Shown here in pieces: positions 42,119-50,873 of a DNA stretch of 64,000 bases. The position numbers were made by a program, and so were the translations under genes. Position 1 is the stretch's first letter. Every line of letters starts with the position of its first letter. The DNA comes from Flagellimonas_A sp039592695 (GTDB lineage Bacteria > Bacteroidota > Bacteroidia > Flavobacteriales > Flavobacteriaceae), in contig NZ_JBBUTK010000002.1 of the NCBI RefSeq assembly GCF_039592695.1, positions 124,001 to 188,000 of the forward strand, written 5' to 3'. The notes below the pieces were generated by a model. That model searched no databases. It saw only the letters and a program-made list of their open reading frames with translations, and had not been told where the DNA came from.

Positions 42119-42622
42119 GAAAAAGAAATCATAAATAGAGTAGCAAACAGCAAACTGGTCACTTTTGACCTTGAAGCACTATATCCCAAAGGAGAACGGG
42201 TGGTGTTGGATATCAAAGACTGGCTGTTTGAGGGATTGCTGCTTCGTGAAAAAGAGTTTCGAAAATCGGTCGCAGAACACAACTGGGAAGCCTACACCAA
42301 CCAGTATGTGGCACTGACCTGTTCTACCGATGCCATCGTACCCGGTTGGGCGTTCATGTTGTTGGCTTCCAAACTACAACCCTATGCCATCAAAGTGACC
42401 AAAGGTGATTTGGAACTATTGGAAACCGCTATTTACCAAGAACTCCTTCAAAACTTGGATACTTCCCCATTTGTTGATAAACCGGTAATCATAAAAGGAT
42501 GTTCCAACAAACCTGTACCTGAAAATGCCTATCTCATGGCTGTGGCAAAGATTCAACCCGTGGCCAAAAACGTCATGTACGGCGAGGCGTGCTCTTCCGT
42601 CCCCCTTTATAAAAAGAGGTGA
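42116..42622 (+). CDS. DUF2480 family protein
   Basis: This 168-residue cytoplasmic protein has the Bacteroidota DUF2480 signature, with VTFDLEALYPKGERVVLDIKDWLFEGLLLREKEFRKSV near the start and KPVIIKGCSNKPVPENAYLMAVAKIQPVAKNVMYGEACSSVPLYKK at the end. The conserved Cys residues (CSNK and ACSSVPLYK) could bind a metal. Placement after the suf genes recurs in flavobacteria and hints at a link to Fe-S metabolism (inference). The ATG at 42116 gives MEKEIINRVANSKL; an upstream in-frame ATG lies within the repeat. Confidence 0.87.
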   Translation: MEKEIINRVANSKLVTFDLEALYPKGERVVLDIKDWLFEGLLLREKEFRKSVAEHNWEAYTNQYVALTCSTDAIVPGWAFMLLASKLQPYAIKVTKGDLELLETAIYQELLQNLDTSPFVDKPVIIKGCSNKPVPENAYLMAVAKIQPVAKNVMYGEACSSVPLYKKR

Positions 42623-42685
42623 AAATTCCTCCAAAAAAGTGACTATTTGTACATTTACGGTTCTAAATCGATAAACACTAATATC

Positions 42686-43612
42686 ATGAAGAACTTAATC
42701 ATTACAGCTCTTGCTGTACTTACCTTTGGTTTTGGTTGGGCACAGACCAAAGAAGAACTACAGGCCGAAATGGCCCCCAAAAAAGATTCCATTGCTGCAA
42801 TCCAGGGTAGGGTTGACGCACTGCAGGCCCAAATCGATGCTTTGCCGGGTTGGCGCGTTGGTGCTTTCGGTACCATTGGTGGAAGCATCTCTAATTTCAA
42901 CAATTGGTACGCCCAGGGCATTCCGAACAACTCATCGGGCAATATCGGGTTTACCGTAAATGCGTATGCCAATTTGAAGCAGGAAAAATTCTTTTGGCGA
43001 AACTCATTGAACACCAATCTATCATGGGTAAAGCTGGATGATGAAGATGACCCCAATGACGAAGACGGATTCCGAGAAGCTACCGATGTATTCAATTTAA
43101 CGTCACTGTACGGTCGAAACCTGAGCGAAAAATTGGCGGTTTCGGGGTTGATGGAATACCGAACCACGATTTTGAGCAACTTTAACGACCCTGGATATCT
43201 AGACCTTGGTGTCGGTATCACATGGACGCCGATTACCGACCTCGTGGTGGTCATCCATCCCCTGAACTACAACTTTGTATTTGCAGAAGATGATACCATT
43301 TTCAACTCTTCTGCCGGTGCAAAAATTGTGGCTGACTACACCAGAAAAATCGGCAACATCAATTTCAAAACAAACCTCTCTGCCTTTCAGAGCTATGAGG
43401 ATGGTGATTTGAGTAACTGGACGTGGATCAACTCGTTCTCATACACCCTCTGGAAAGCGATTGGAGTAGGTTTTGACTTCGGTTTGCGGAACAACAAACA
43501 AGAGGCGTTGAACTACGAAATCAACACCTTGGGCAATACCACGGCTACCTTTGACAACATCGACAATGATTTGCAGACCTATTGGACGTTGGGTCTTAGC
43601 TATGCTTTTTAA
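42686..43612 (+). CDS. DUF3078 outer-membrane beta-barrel protein
   Basis: This 308-residue exported protein has signal peptide MKNLIITALAVLTFGFGWA. A short coiled-coil (about 21-50, EELQAEMAPKKDSIAAIQGRVDALQAQIDAL) precedes a barrel of alternating strands ending in SYAF. The WRVGAFGTIGGSISNFNNWYAQGIPNNSSG segment is the DUF3078 signature. Function unknown; probably a flavobacterial outer-membrane protein. The ATG at 42686 is fixed by the signal peptide. A strong terminator follows. Confidence 0.88.
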   Translation: MKNLIITALAVLTFGFGWAQTKEELQAEMAPKKDSIAAIQGRVDALQAQIDALPGWRVGAFGTIGGSISNFNNWYAQGIPNNSSGNIGFTVNAYANLKQEKFFWRNSLNTNLSWVKLDDEDDPNDEDGFREATDVFNLTSLYGRNLSEKLAVSGLMEYRTTILSNFNDPGYLDLGVGITWTPITDLVVVIHPLNYNFVFAEDDTIFNSSAGAKIVADYTRKIGNINFKTNLSAFQSYEDGDLSNWTWINSFSYTLWKAIGVGFDFGLRNNKQEALNYEINTLGNTTATFDNIDNDLQTYWTLGLSYAF

Positions 43613-43634
43613 AAAAAAGGAAAGCCAACAAATG

Positions 43635-43667
43635 AAAAGCCCCGACATTATTGTCGGGGCTTTTTTC
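43635..43667 (+). terminator. Intrinsic terminator
   Basis: AAAAGCCCCGACA (43635-43647), loop TTAT, TGTCGGGGCTTTT (43652-43664), then T residues. Ends the DUF3078 transcript. Confidence 0.92.
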
Positions 43668-43962
43668 AACTAAGTAGGGTTATAAATTGGGGTTATTCCA
43701 ATATCATAAATCAGTTAGTTCTTCGTGTCAACTTGGGGATAAACACTTTCACTTAAATACTCTGTAAAATTAGGTCAGAAAGGGCAACAGCGGAAATTTA
43801 TGTTGTCAACCCTACTTTTTTTGTGGTAGGTCGTATCAAAGGTCAATTTTGACGATGAAGGACACACTCTGTTATGATTTGGAACGGTATTGTTAGTAGG
43901 GCTGCTATGCAATGATGATTTTGTCTTTTGAAATTCAATATCTTGTAGTACACGCATTGGCC
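43668..43962. other. Intergenic region upstream of the TPR hybrid kinase
   Basis: About 295 bp with no convincing ORF. It should hold the promoter of the following kinase gene, but I find no good TAnnTTTG with a spaced TTG. A weak hairpin (CCTAC/GTAGG around a T-run, about 43814-43835) is present. Confidence 0.4.
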
Positions 43963-46899
43963 ATGGGCAGACTTTTACCAATACTGATTTTTCTGATTGC
44001 ACTGTCTTCGTTTTCGCAGTCAAAACAGGATAGCTTAAAGGCCGTACTCGCAAATGCTTCAAGGGATTCAGTTCGGGTAAGGACGCTGCATAAACTCTTT
44101 AAAGAATATCAAAAAAATTCATTGGAAAAGGCTGAAGAAACTATACTACAGGCTATCAAACTCTCAGAAAATACAAATGAAAATTTGTTGTTGGCACAGA
44201 GTTATAATCTGTACGGTTCGTTTTTAAGGGTGCAATCAAGAGAAGATTCAGCAATCAAAGTGCTTAAGAAAAGTTTGGAAATAAGCCGAGATCAAAACTT
44301 CAACAAACAACATTCTGACGCATTGGTAACTCTTGGGCATAGTTATTGGCAAAAAGGCGATTTTGAAAAAGCCAAGGAATATCAAAGAATGAATATTGAA
44401 TTTGCTAGGAGTATCGGCGATAGCATTCAGGTGGCCAGTTCATATATTGGATTAGGGGCAATTATTAGTCAGCAAGGTGAGTACACCCAAGCCATGAAGT
44501 ACTATACCATGGCTTCCGACATATTTCTTCAATCAAATCATTTATATGGGTATAGAGTAGCTGTGGGTAACATCGGATATATCCAGCGGAGTCTTGAAAA
44601 TTATGATAGTGCTATTGAATATCTTAAGAAAAGCGATAGTATAAGTCACATACTTGACGATGCGATGGGAAAAGCTTCGGCTACCTATGACCTTTCCGTT
44701 GCTTTTAGGCATAAGGGAATGTTAGATTCTGCCATGACCTATATTCTCAATGCTATTGATATGTATAATGAATTAGGAATCAAGAAAAGAGTGTCTTATG
44801 GTTATTTTTCCAAGGCTGAAATCCATCGAAAAAAAGAGGATTTTAAAGCTGCGCTCAAAGATTATCAAACATCCCTTGGATTATCAATATCGGTAGATGA
44901 TTCGGTGCAGATTGGTTACTCGAGCATGGCAGTGGCCGATATGCATGAAGCACTCGGCAATGATGAACAGTCAATAACATATTTGGAAAATGCCGCCAAA
45001 GTGGCCCAACGAATGAAGCTGGATATTCTTGCCATGGATGTCCACGATCGGTTGGCAGAACGGCACGCAAAAAATGGGGATATGGCAAAAGCCTATGAGA
45101 ATTTGCAAAAATTTGTAGTGCTGAAAGATAGTTTGTACACAAAAGAAAAAAGAGAACTCGGCAGTGAAATAGAAGCGAAATACCAAAACGAGCAAAAAAC
45201 AAAGGAAATTGAATTGTTGGCCTCTGAAAAGGAGTTGCAGACACTGCAACTGAACAAAAGGGAAAACGAGCGAAACGCCATTATTGCCTTTGCCATTTTG
45301 GTGCTTCTGTTGGCAGGATTGCTCTACAATCAATATCGTATTAAGCAAAAATCGAACAAAGAACTTAAAGAGCTGGACCAATTGAAATCCAATTTCTTCG
45401 CCAACATCTCCCACGAATTCAGAACGCCCCTGACCTTGATCAAGGGCCCCATTGAGCATCTAGAGCAAAACCCAGATGAAAAACTGGCCCGTGAAGACAT
45501 CAAAATGATTCGCCGAAATGCCAACAAGGTGCTGGGCCTGGTCAACCAATTGTTGGATCTCTCCCGAATCGATCAGGGCAAGTTGCAGCTGAAAACCACT
45601 GAGGGCGATGTCTTTAAATGCCTTAGTGCGGCGGCAGCATCCTTCAACTCACATGCCGCACAACGCAATATGGACTATCGGGTAGAAATTCCAAACGAGG
45701 TGCTTTGGGCATCTTTTGACCGAGACAAATTGGAGAAGGTGGTGTACAACCTCCTTAGCAACGCCTTTAAGTTCTGCGAAGATGGTGAATTGGTCAGTTT
45801 TGAGACTTCATTTATAGATGGCGAATTACAGATTCAGGTCTCCGATTCGGGAAGGGGCATTTCAGAAGAAAAGTTGCCCTTTATCTTTGACCGTTTTTAT
45901 CAGGTTGACAGCAGTGCAACAAAAGATAGGGAAGGATCCGGCATCGGCCTGTCACTATCCAAAGATTTGATTGAATTGATGGACGGTACCATTACCGTTT
46001 CGAGCGAAGAGGGCAAAGGCACCTATTTTACGGTTCAAATTCCCATTGAAAAAATAGAGACCCGACAGCGAAGGCAAAAAAAGATAGAAACACCTGTTGA
46101 CAAAGATGCCCCAAAACCTGTGCCGTTTGACCTTGCAAAACCGGACAAAAGAAATCTGCCCAGAATAGTGCTGGTTGAGGACAATGAGGACATGCGCCAA
46201 TTCATCAGGGGCCATCTTTTGAAAGAATATCGTGTTCAGGAGGCGATCAACGGACAGGACGGACTGAAAAAAACCATGGCGAATCCCCCCGATTTGGTGA
46301 TCACCGACCTAATGATGCCCAAAATGGACGGAATAGACCTTTGCAAACAACTGAAGACCAAGGTAGAGACCAGCCATATTCCCATCATCATGCTCACGGC
46401 ACGGGCAGGGGTCGAGAACAGGATTGAGGGCCTGGAAACAGGAGCCGATGATTACCTGACCAAGCCATTTGAGGCTAAGGAACTTCTGGTACGGACCAAA
46501 AACCTGATTGAGCAGCGGCGAAAACTTCGGGAACTGTTCTCAAAGAGCAAGACGACTGTTGACCCAAAGGAAATAGCGGTGAATTCCATCGACCAAAGGT
46601 TTTTGGAACAGGTGTTGGATTTGTTGGAAAAGGAACATTCAAATCCAAACTTCGGGGTGGCCCAAATGCAAAAAGAATTGGCCATGAGCAAGACCCAATT
46701 GCACAGAAAAATAAAAGCGCTTACCGATGAAACTCCCAGTGAACTGTTGCGCAATTTCCGGCTAAAGAGGGCGGCCCAGCTCTTGTCACAAAAAGCCGAT
46801 ACGGTGACCCAAATCGCCTATCAAGTGGGTTTCAACAACCTTTCCTATTTTGCCAAATGCTTTAAGGAGTTGTACGGCGTTTCTCCATCTTCTTACTGA
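43963..46899 (+). CDS. TPR-containing hybrid histidine kinase with receiver and AraC output
   Basis: This 978-residue one-protein two-component regulator has a signal peptide (MGRLLPILIFLIALSSFSQ), a periplasmic region of about eight TPR-like repeats (25-380), a coiled coil, a TM helix (near 443-461, NAIIAFAILVLLLAGLLYNQ), a HisKA domain with SHEFRTPLTLIKG (His484), an HATPase domain (NLLSNAFKF, GSGIGLSLSK), a receiver domain with TDLMMPKMDG (Asp782), and a C-terminal AraC HTH (about 895-978). The whole phosphorelay is in one protein. The usual Bacteroidota HTCS sensor is a beta-propeller; here TPRs replace it. The ATG at 43963 begins the signal peptide. It likely controls the downstream surface-protein genes (inference from position). 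Confidence 0.92.
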   Translation: MGRLLPILIFLIALSSFSQSKQDSLKAVLANASRDSVRVRTLHKLFKEYQKNSLEKAEETILQAIKLSENTNENLLLAQSYNLYGSFLRVQSREDSAIKVLKKSLEISRDQNFNKQHSDALVTLGHSYWQKGDFEKAKEYQRMNIEFARSIGDSIQVASSYIGLGAIISQQGEYTQAMKYYTMASDIFLQSNHLYGYRVAVGNIGYIQRSLENYDSAIEYLKKSDSISHILDDAMGKASATYDLSVAFRHKGMLDSAMTYILNAIDMYNELGIKKRVSYGYFSKAEIHRKKEDFKAALKDYQTSLGLSISVDDSVQIGYSSMAVADMHEALGNDEQSITYLENAAKVAQRMKLDILAMDVHDRLAERHAKNGDMAKAYENLQKFVVLKDSLYTKEKRELGSEIEAKYQNEQKTKEIELLASEKELQTLQLNKRENERNAIIAFAILVLLLAGLLYNQYRIKQKSNKELKELDQLKSNFFANISHEFRTPLTLIKGPIEHLEQNPDEKLAREDIKMIRRNANKVLGLVNQLLDLSRIDQGKLQLKTTEGDVFKCLSAAAASFNSHAAQRNMDYRVEIPNEVLWASFDRDKLEKVVYNLLSNAFKFCEDGELVSFETSFIDGELQIQVSDSGRGISEEKLPFIFDRFYQVDSSATKDREGSGIGLSLSKDLIELMDGTITVSSEEGKGTYFTVQIPIEKIETRQRRQKKIETPVDKDAPKPVPFDLAKPDKRNLPRIVLVEDNEDMRQFIRGHLLKEYRVQEAINGQDGLKKTMANPPDLVITDLMMPKMDGIDLCKQLKTKVETSHIPIIMLTARAGVENRIEGLETGADDYLTKPFEAKELLVRTKNLIEQRRKLRELFSKSKTTVDPKEIAVNSIDQRFLEQVLDLLEKEHSNPNFGVAQMQKELAMSKTQLHRKIKALTDETPSELLRNFRLKRAAQLLSQKADTVTQIAYQVGFNNLSYFAKCFKELYGVSPSSY

Positions 46900-46998
46900 T
46901 TCCAGCCAAATACATCTTCAAATTTTCAGATTTCCATGCTTGGAACAATTCTGTCAGTATTTGGCACCTGCCTATTAGTACCGCAGATTGCCCATGGC

Positions 46999-47006
46999 TA
47001 GTTTTG
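46999..47006 (+). promoter_or_regulatory. Probable -7 promoter element of the beta-barrel gene
   Basis: TAGTTTTG fits TAnnTTTG, 48 nt before the ATG at 47055. No good TTG at the right distance, which would suit an activator-dependent promoter. Confidence 0.4.
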
Positions 47007-47054
47007 GTCTAATTCCAAAGCGTCCCCACATTTTTTAACGTAAAAACTAGAATC

Positions 47055-47621
47055 ATGAAAAAATTAATCGTTTTCGCAGTACTTGTTGCCTTCGGTCAGA
47101 CAATGGGCAGCGCACAAGATGTACAATTTGGGGCAAAAGCAGGCCTTAATTTTGCCACCCTACAACCCGAACTGACAGACAGCAGAACGGCCTTTCATTT
47201 AGGCGCAATGGCTGAAATTTCACTTACGGATGTTTTTTCTGTTCAACCCGAACTCCTGTACTCAGGTCATGGGGCTAAAGATCAAAACGATTCTGATAAC
47301 AACGAGATTTTTAAAGTAGATTATCTCGCTTTGCCCATTCTAGCCAAATATTATGTGGTGGATGGACTAAGTGTTGAAGCAGGCCCCCAATTGGGCTTTT
47401 TGCTTTCATCAAAACAGGAGGACAATGGTGAAACAGATGATTTGAAGGACATAACCAAATCAACCGATTTCGGTTTTGCCCTAGGGGTAGGCTATAAGCT
47501 GGACAGTGGATTGAATTTTGGCGTCCGCTATTATTTGGGATCCGACGTCAATGATATCGACACAGATTCAGAAGAATTTAAGAACCGGGTACTCCAGCTA
47601 TCCATAGGGTACTTTTTTTAA
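47055..47621 (+). CDS. Porin-family outer-membrane beta-barrel protein
   Basis: This 188-residue exported protein has signal peptide MKKLIVFAVLVAFGQTMGSA and an eight-strand-type barrel (VQFGAKAGLNFATLQPE at the start; LSIGYFF at the end). It matches the PorT/OmpX-like small barrel group called porin family protein with beta-barrel domain; loops are acidic (QEDNGETDDLKD). Function unknown. It lies 155 nt after the hybrid kinase and 6 nt before the kelch lipoprotein gene, so it probably heads that operon. Confidence 0.85.
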   Translation: MKKLIVFAVLVAFGQTMGSAQDVQFGAKAGLNFATLQPELTDSRTAFHLGAMAEISLTDVFSVQPELLYSGHGAKDQNDSDNNEIFKVDYLALPILAKYYVVDGLSVEAGPQLGFLLSSKQEDNGETDDLKDITKSTDFGFALGVGYKLDSGLNFGVRYYLGSDVNDIDTDSEEFKNRVLQLSIGYFF

Positions 47622-47627
47622 TAAAAT

Positions 47628-48929
47628 ATGGCTATGAAAAATAGAACAAAGTCTAGGCGCATTGTACTTTTGGGCACGATATTTTCAGCGTTGCTATTAT
47701 CGTGCAGCAGCGATGATGATGGCAATCCACCCGAAACACAGAACAATCCGCCCGAGGCATTTGACCTGATTGGGGTCGCAAATGGTGCCCAAGAAGTGGG
47801 GGTCACCCCTTCCTTCACTTGGCAGGCGGCCACAGATCCCGATAGCGATACGGTAAGTTACGACCTGTATCTGGGCACTGAAATAGAGCCCAATACATTA
47901 TTTGCAGGTAACATAAGCGGTACTTCCTTTACGGTACAAGACCGTTTGCGCCTATTTACCCAATACTCTTGGAAAGTGGTGGCCAAAGATGGGAATGGCG
48001 GTGAAGCAGAAAGTTCAACCTATAGTTGTACCACCCGCAATCTGAATATTCCGAATGCCCCGGTTACGGCAGCAGCTGATTTCACGGAAAGGGCAAGCCA
48101 TACCACGGTGGTTTTTGATGACAAGCTTTGGGTTATTGCTGGCGGTGGTGGTGGCGGCTTTAAAAATGATGTTTGGTTCAGCGAAAATGGAGCAGACTGG
48201 GCTGAAGCTATTCCGGCAGCAGCCTTCACCCCAAGATCTGGCCATGCTACCGTGGTCTTTGACAACAAGCTCTGGGTGATTGGTGGTCTTGATGGAGGAT
48301 TCAAAAACGATGTTTGGTACAGTACTGATGGAGCCACTTGGATGCAGGCCACAGCTGCTGCCCCCTTTTCGGGAAGATTCTCGCATACTGCAGCTGTTTT
48401 TGACAACAAGCTATGGGTAATTGGAGGCACCAGCGGCTTTAACCCTAATAGCACTTCTATAAATGAAAGTGATGTTTGGTTCAGTGAAGACGGAATCAAT
48501 TGGACAGAGGCTACTTCCAATGCAGCGTTTCAGGCTAGAGCAGGCCATGAAGCCGTGATTTTTGACGAAAAGCTTTGGATTATAGGGGGTTTCACCGACA
48601 ACCTTAAAAACGATCTTTGGTTTAGCACCGATGGCATCGATTGGGTTGAGGTCACTTCATCGGCAGCCTTCACCCCAAGATCGGGGCATGCCACTTCAGT
48701 TTATGACGGTAAGCTCTGGGTCAGCGGAGGTTCTGATTCCAGTACAAATTTCAAAAACGACATTTGGTTTAGCACCGATGGAACCAATTGGTTTGAGGTT
48801 CCTGCCAATGCCAATTTCCCTGCACGATCAGGGCACTCCAATGCAGTTTATAATGATAAGCTCTGGGTCATTGGCGGCTGGTTTGCTTCGGGCAATAATT
48901 ATCTGAACGATGTCTGGGCGATGGATTGA
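47628..48929 (+). CDS. Kelch-like six-repeat lipoprotein, paralogue 1
   Basis: This 433-residue lipoprotein has signal peptide MAMKNRTKSRRIVLLGTIFSALLLSC (lipobox LLSC) and an acidic SSDDDG tail. An FnIII-like domain (about 40-130, ending VVAKDGNGGEAESSTYSCTTRN) is followed by six kelch-type repeats (from about 140) with D-x-KLWVIGG-x-N-DVW-S-x-DG-x-W-x-E-AT, giving a six-bladed beta-propeller. It may bind extracellular polymers or proteins, unproven. The next gene is a close paralogue 15 nt downstream, so recent tandem duplication is likely. Confidence 0.85.
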   Translation: MAMKNRTKSRRIVLLGTIFSALLLSCSSDDDGNPPETQNNPPEAFDLIGVANGAQEVGVTPSFTWQAATDPDSDTVSYDLYLGTEIEPNTLFAGNISGTSFTVQDRLRLFTQYSWKVVAKDGNGGEAESSTYSCTTRNLNIPNAPVTAAADFTERASHTTVVFDDKLWVIAGGGGGGFKNDVWFSENGADWAEAIPAAAFTPRSGHATVVFDNKLWVIGGLDGGFKNDVWYSTDGATWMQATAAAPFSGRFSHTAAVFDNKLWVIGGTSGFNPNSTSINESDVWFSEDGINWTEATSNAAFQARAGHEAVIFDEKLWIIGGFTDNLKNDLWFSTDGIDWVEVTSSAAFTPRSGHATSVYDGKLWVSGGSDSSTNFKNDIWFSTDGTNWFEVPANANFPARSGHSNAVYNDKLWVIGGWFASGNNYLNDVWAMD

Positions 48930-48944
48930 ATAAAAATTTGGATT

Positions 48945-50231
48945 ATGAAGACAAGAATAATTAGTAGTGTACTAGCTGCATGCCTTTTATGGGCGTGCAG
49001 CAAAGACGATGGGAACAATGAACCCTCACAAGCGCAGAACAGTCCGCCCGAGGCATTTGACCTGATCGGGGTCACCGACAACGCCGTGGCCGTTGACGTT
49101 GCGCCTACCTTCACCTGGCAATCGGCCAACGACCCCGATGGCGATACGGTAAGCTATGACCTCTATCTGGGCACTGAGACGGAGCCAAGTACCCTGTTTG
49201 CCGAAAATATTAGTGGTGCCTCTTTTACGGTTCAGGAACGTTTATCACTGATTACGGAGTACCACTGGAAAGTGGTGGCCAAAGATGGTAAGGGTGGTAC
49301 AGTGGAAAGTGTGGTCAACAGCTTTACCACCCGCAACCTGAATATTCCTAATGCCCCGGTTACGGCAGCAGCGGATTTTACGGCAAGAACGCATCACTCC
49401 ACTGTAATTTTTGATGACAAACTTTGGATTATAGGTGGAATTGATAATGTAACAGGTCCAAAAAATGACGTTTGGTATAGTACGGATGGGATCACTTGGG
49501 CAGAAGCCACACCAGCAGCAGCCTTTCCTGAAAGATTTGCACATTCCGTTGCAGTTTTTGACAATAAACTCTGGGTAATTGGCGGAGACGATGTGGGTGC
49601 CTTCAAAAACGATGTCTGGTACAGTACAGACGGGGTAAATTGGAACGAGGCTACACCAGCTGCAGGCTATGTGAATAGAGCTTATCATTCCAGTGCGGTT
49701 TTTGATAACAAAATATGGGTCATCGGGGGTTTGTCCAACATCAATGGTTTTAGAAACGATGTATGGTATAGCACCGATGGTGTGAATTGGACCGAAGCTA
49801 CACCATCAGCAGGTTTTTCGGAACGGTACTATCATACCACGGTGGTCTTTGATGGTAAGCTCTGGGTCATAGGTGGTGTGGGTACCGGTGGTGTGGGTGC
49901 CACTAGTGTGAATAATGAAGTATGGTATAGTACAGATGGGACTAGCTGGGCAGAAGCTACGCAGGAAGCAGACTTTTCGGCTAGATCAAGACATACTACT
50001 GCCGTGTTCGATAACAAAATGTGGGTCATTGGTGGAGAAGGTGAAGACATTAATGCTTATAAGGACGATATGTGGTACAGTGTCGATGGAATCACCTGGG
50101 AAGAAATTGCAACTCCCGCCAATTTCCCAAAAAGGGCAAATCACACAGTCGCTGCTTTTAGTAACAAGCTATGGGTTATAGGCGGAAGAAATGTCATTTC
50201 TCTTTTTAATGATGTTTGGGCGATGGATTGA
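48945..50231 (+). CDS. Kelch-like six-repeat lipoprotein, paralogue 2
   Basis: This 428-residue lipoprotein has signal peptide MKTRIISSVLAACLLWAC (lipobox). Its layout is the same as the upstream gene: an FnIII-like domain with SPPEAFDLIGVTDN and HWKVVAKDGKGGTVES, then six kelch-type repeats (DDKLWIIGG, DNKLWVIGG, DNKIWVIGG, DGKLWVIGG, DNKMWVIGG and SNKLWVIGG). The two proteins are roughly 60% identical by eye, including the stretch PNAPVTAAADFT. The tandem pair is separated by 15 nt, pointing to a duplication and one transcript. Confidence 0.85.
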   Translation: MKTRIISSVLAACLLWACSKDDGNNEPSQAQNSPPEAFDLIGVTDNAVAVDVAPTFTWQSANDPDGDTVSYDLYLGTETEPSTLFAENISGASFTVQERLSLITEYHWKVVAKDGKGGTVESVVNSFTTRNLNIPNAPVTAAADFTARTHHSTVIFDDKLWIIGGIDNVTGPKNDVWYSTDGITWAEATPAAAFPERFAHSVAVFDNKLWVIGGDDVGAFKNDVWYSTDGVNWNEATPAAGYVNRAYHSSAVFDNKIWVIGGLSNINGFRNDVWYSTDGVNWTEATPSAGFSERYYHTTVVFDGKLWVIGGVGTGGVGATSVNNEVWYSTDGTSWAEATQEADFSARSRHTTAVFDNKMWVIGGEGEDINAYKDDMWYSVDGITWEEIATPANFPKRANHTVAAFSNKLWVIGGRNVISLFNDVWAMD

Positions 50232-50457
50232 ATAAAGAACGAACAAAGATTAAATACCCTAAATGGAAAGCCATGAAACAATTCGATCAAACAGCATGAA
50301 TTATTCTCCTAATTTAGGGAGACCAGTATCACGGAATCCTTTACCGCCCCTAATAGGAATTAGCGGCCGGTTTACAACAGTGCGCTCACTTTCATAAACA
50401 ATTTTTTGAACCAAGCAAGATGAAGGGCGCTGACTTTGAACAATAAAATTATCAATC

Positions 50458-50871
50458 ATGAAAAGAATAAACATATCAGTTTTAATTGGCATTATGCTTG
50501 CCTTTATGTCATGTTCCAACGGGCAAGAAGCGAATGAAGAACCCCAAGAAACACTGCAAGAAGTTATTGACCCAGATTTGGTGGGCACGTGGTCCGGTGA
50601 AATTTCAGGTTCCTTTGGCGATGCGACCGCAACATTTGTTTTAAAAGATGACGGCAAAACAGATGTGAATGTATTGGAAGGCTCATCGAACTATTGTCCA
50701 ATCCCAAATCTAAGATGGTTTGTGCTGGGTAACAGCTTCAAGATGGAAGGCAATGATGAGTGCGATGGCACATTGGTCAAATTCAATGCTCCCTATTCAA
50801 AAACAAATCTGGTGGGTAATTGGAGTGCTTCGAGTGGAAACAGCGGGTCATTTACCATGACAAAACAATAG
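50458..50871 (+). CDS. Small lipoprotein, unknown function
   Basis: This 137-residue lipoprotein has signal peptide MKRINISVLIGIMLAFMSC (lipobox). After an acidic Glu-rich linker comes a beta-strand domain (LVGTWSGEISGSFGDATATF, later NLVGNWSASSGNSGSFTMTKQ). The WSGE/GNWS strands resemble a lipocalin-like fold, and SNYCPIPNLRW and NDECDGT hold two Cys that could pair. A 226-bp gap separates it from the kelch pair, but on the same strand. Unknown function. Confidence 0.7.
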   Translation: MKRINISVLIGIMLAFMSCSNGQEANEEPQETLQEVIDPDLVGTWSGEISGSFGDATATFVLKDDGKTDVNVLEGSSNYCPIPNLRWFVLGNSFKMEGNDECDGTLVKFNAPYSKTNLVGNWSASSGNSGSFTMTKQ

Positions 50872-50873
50872 CT

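Noticed and set aside
50301..50657. ORF on the minus strand covering the gap before the small lipoprotein
   Set aside because: It runs into the lipoprotein gene on the opposite strand. Its C-terminal part (VYESERTVVNRPLIPIRGG) looks protein-like and might be a gene remnant, but I cannot assign it to a family.
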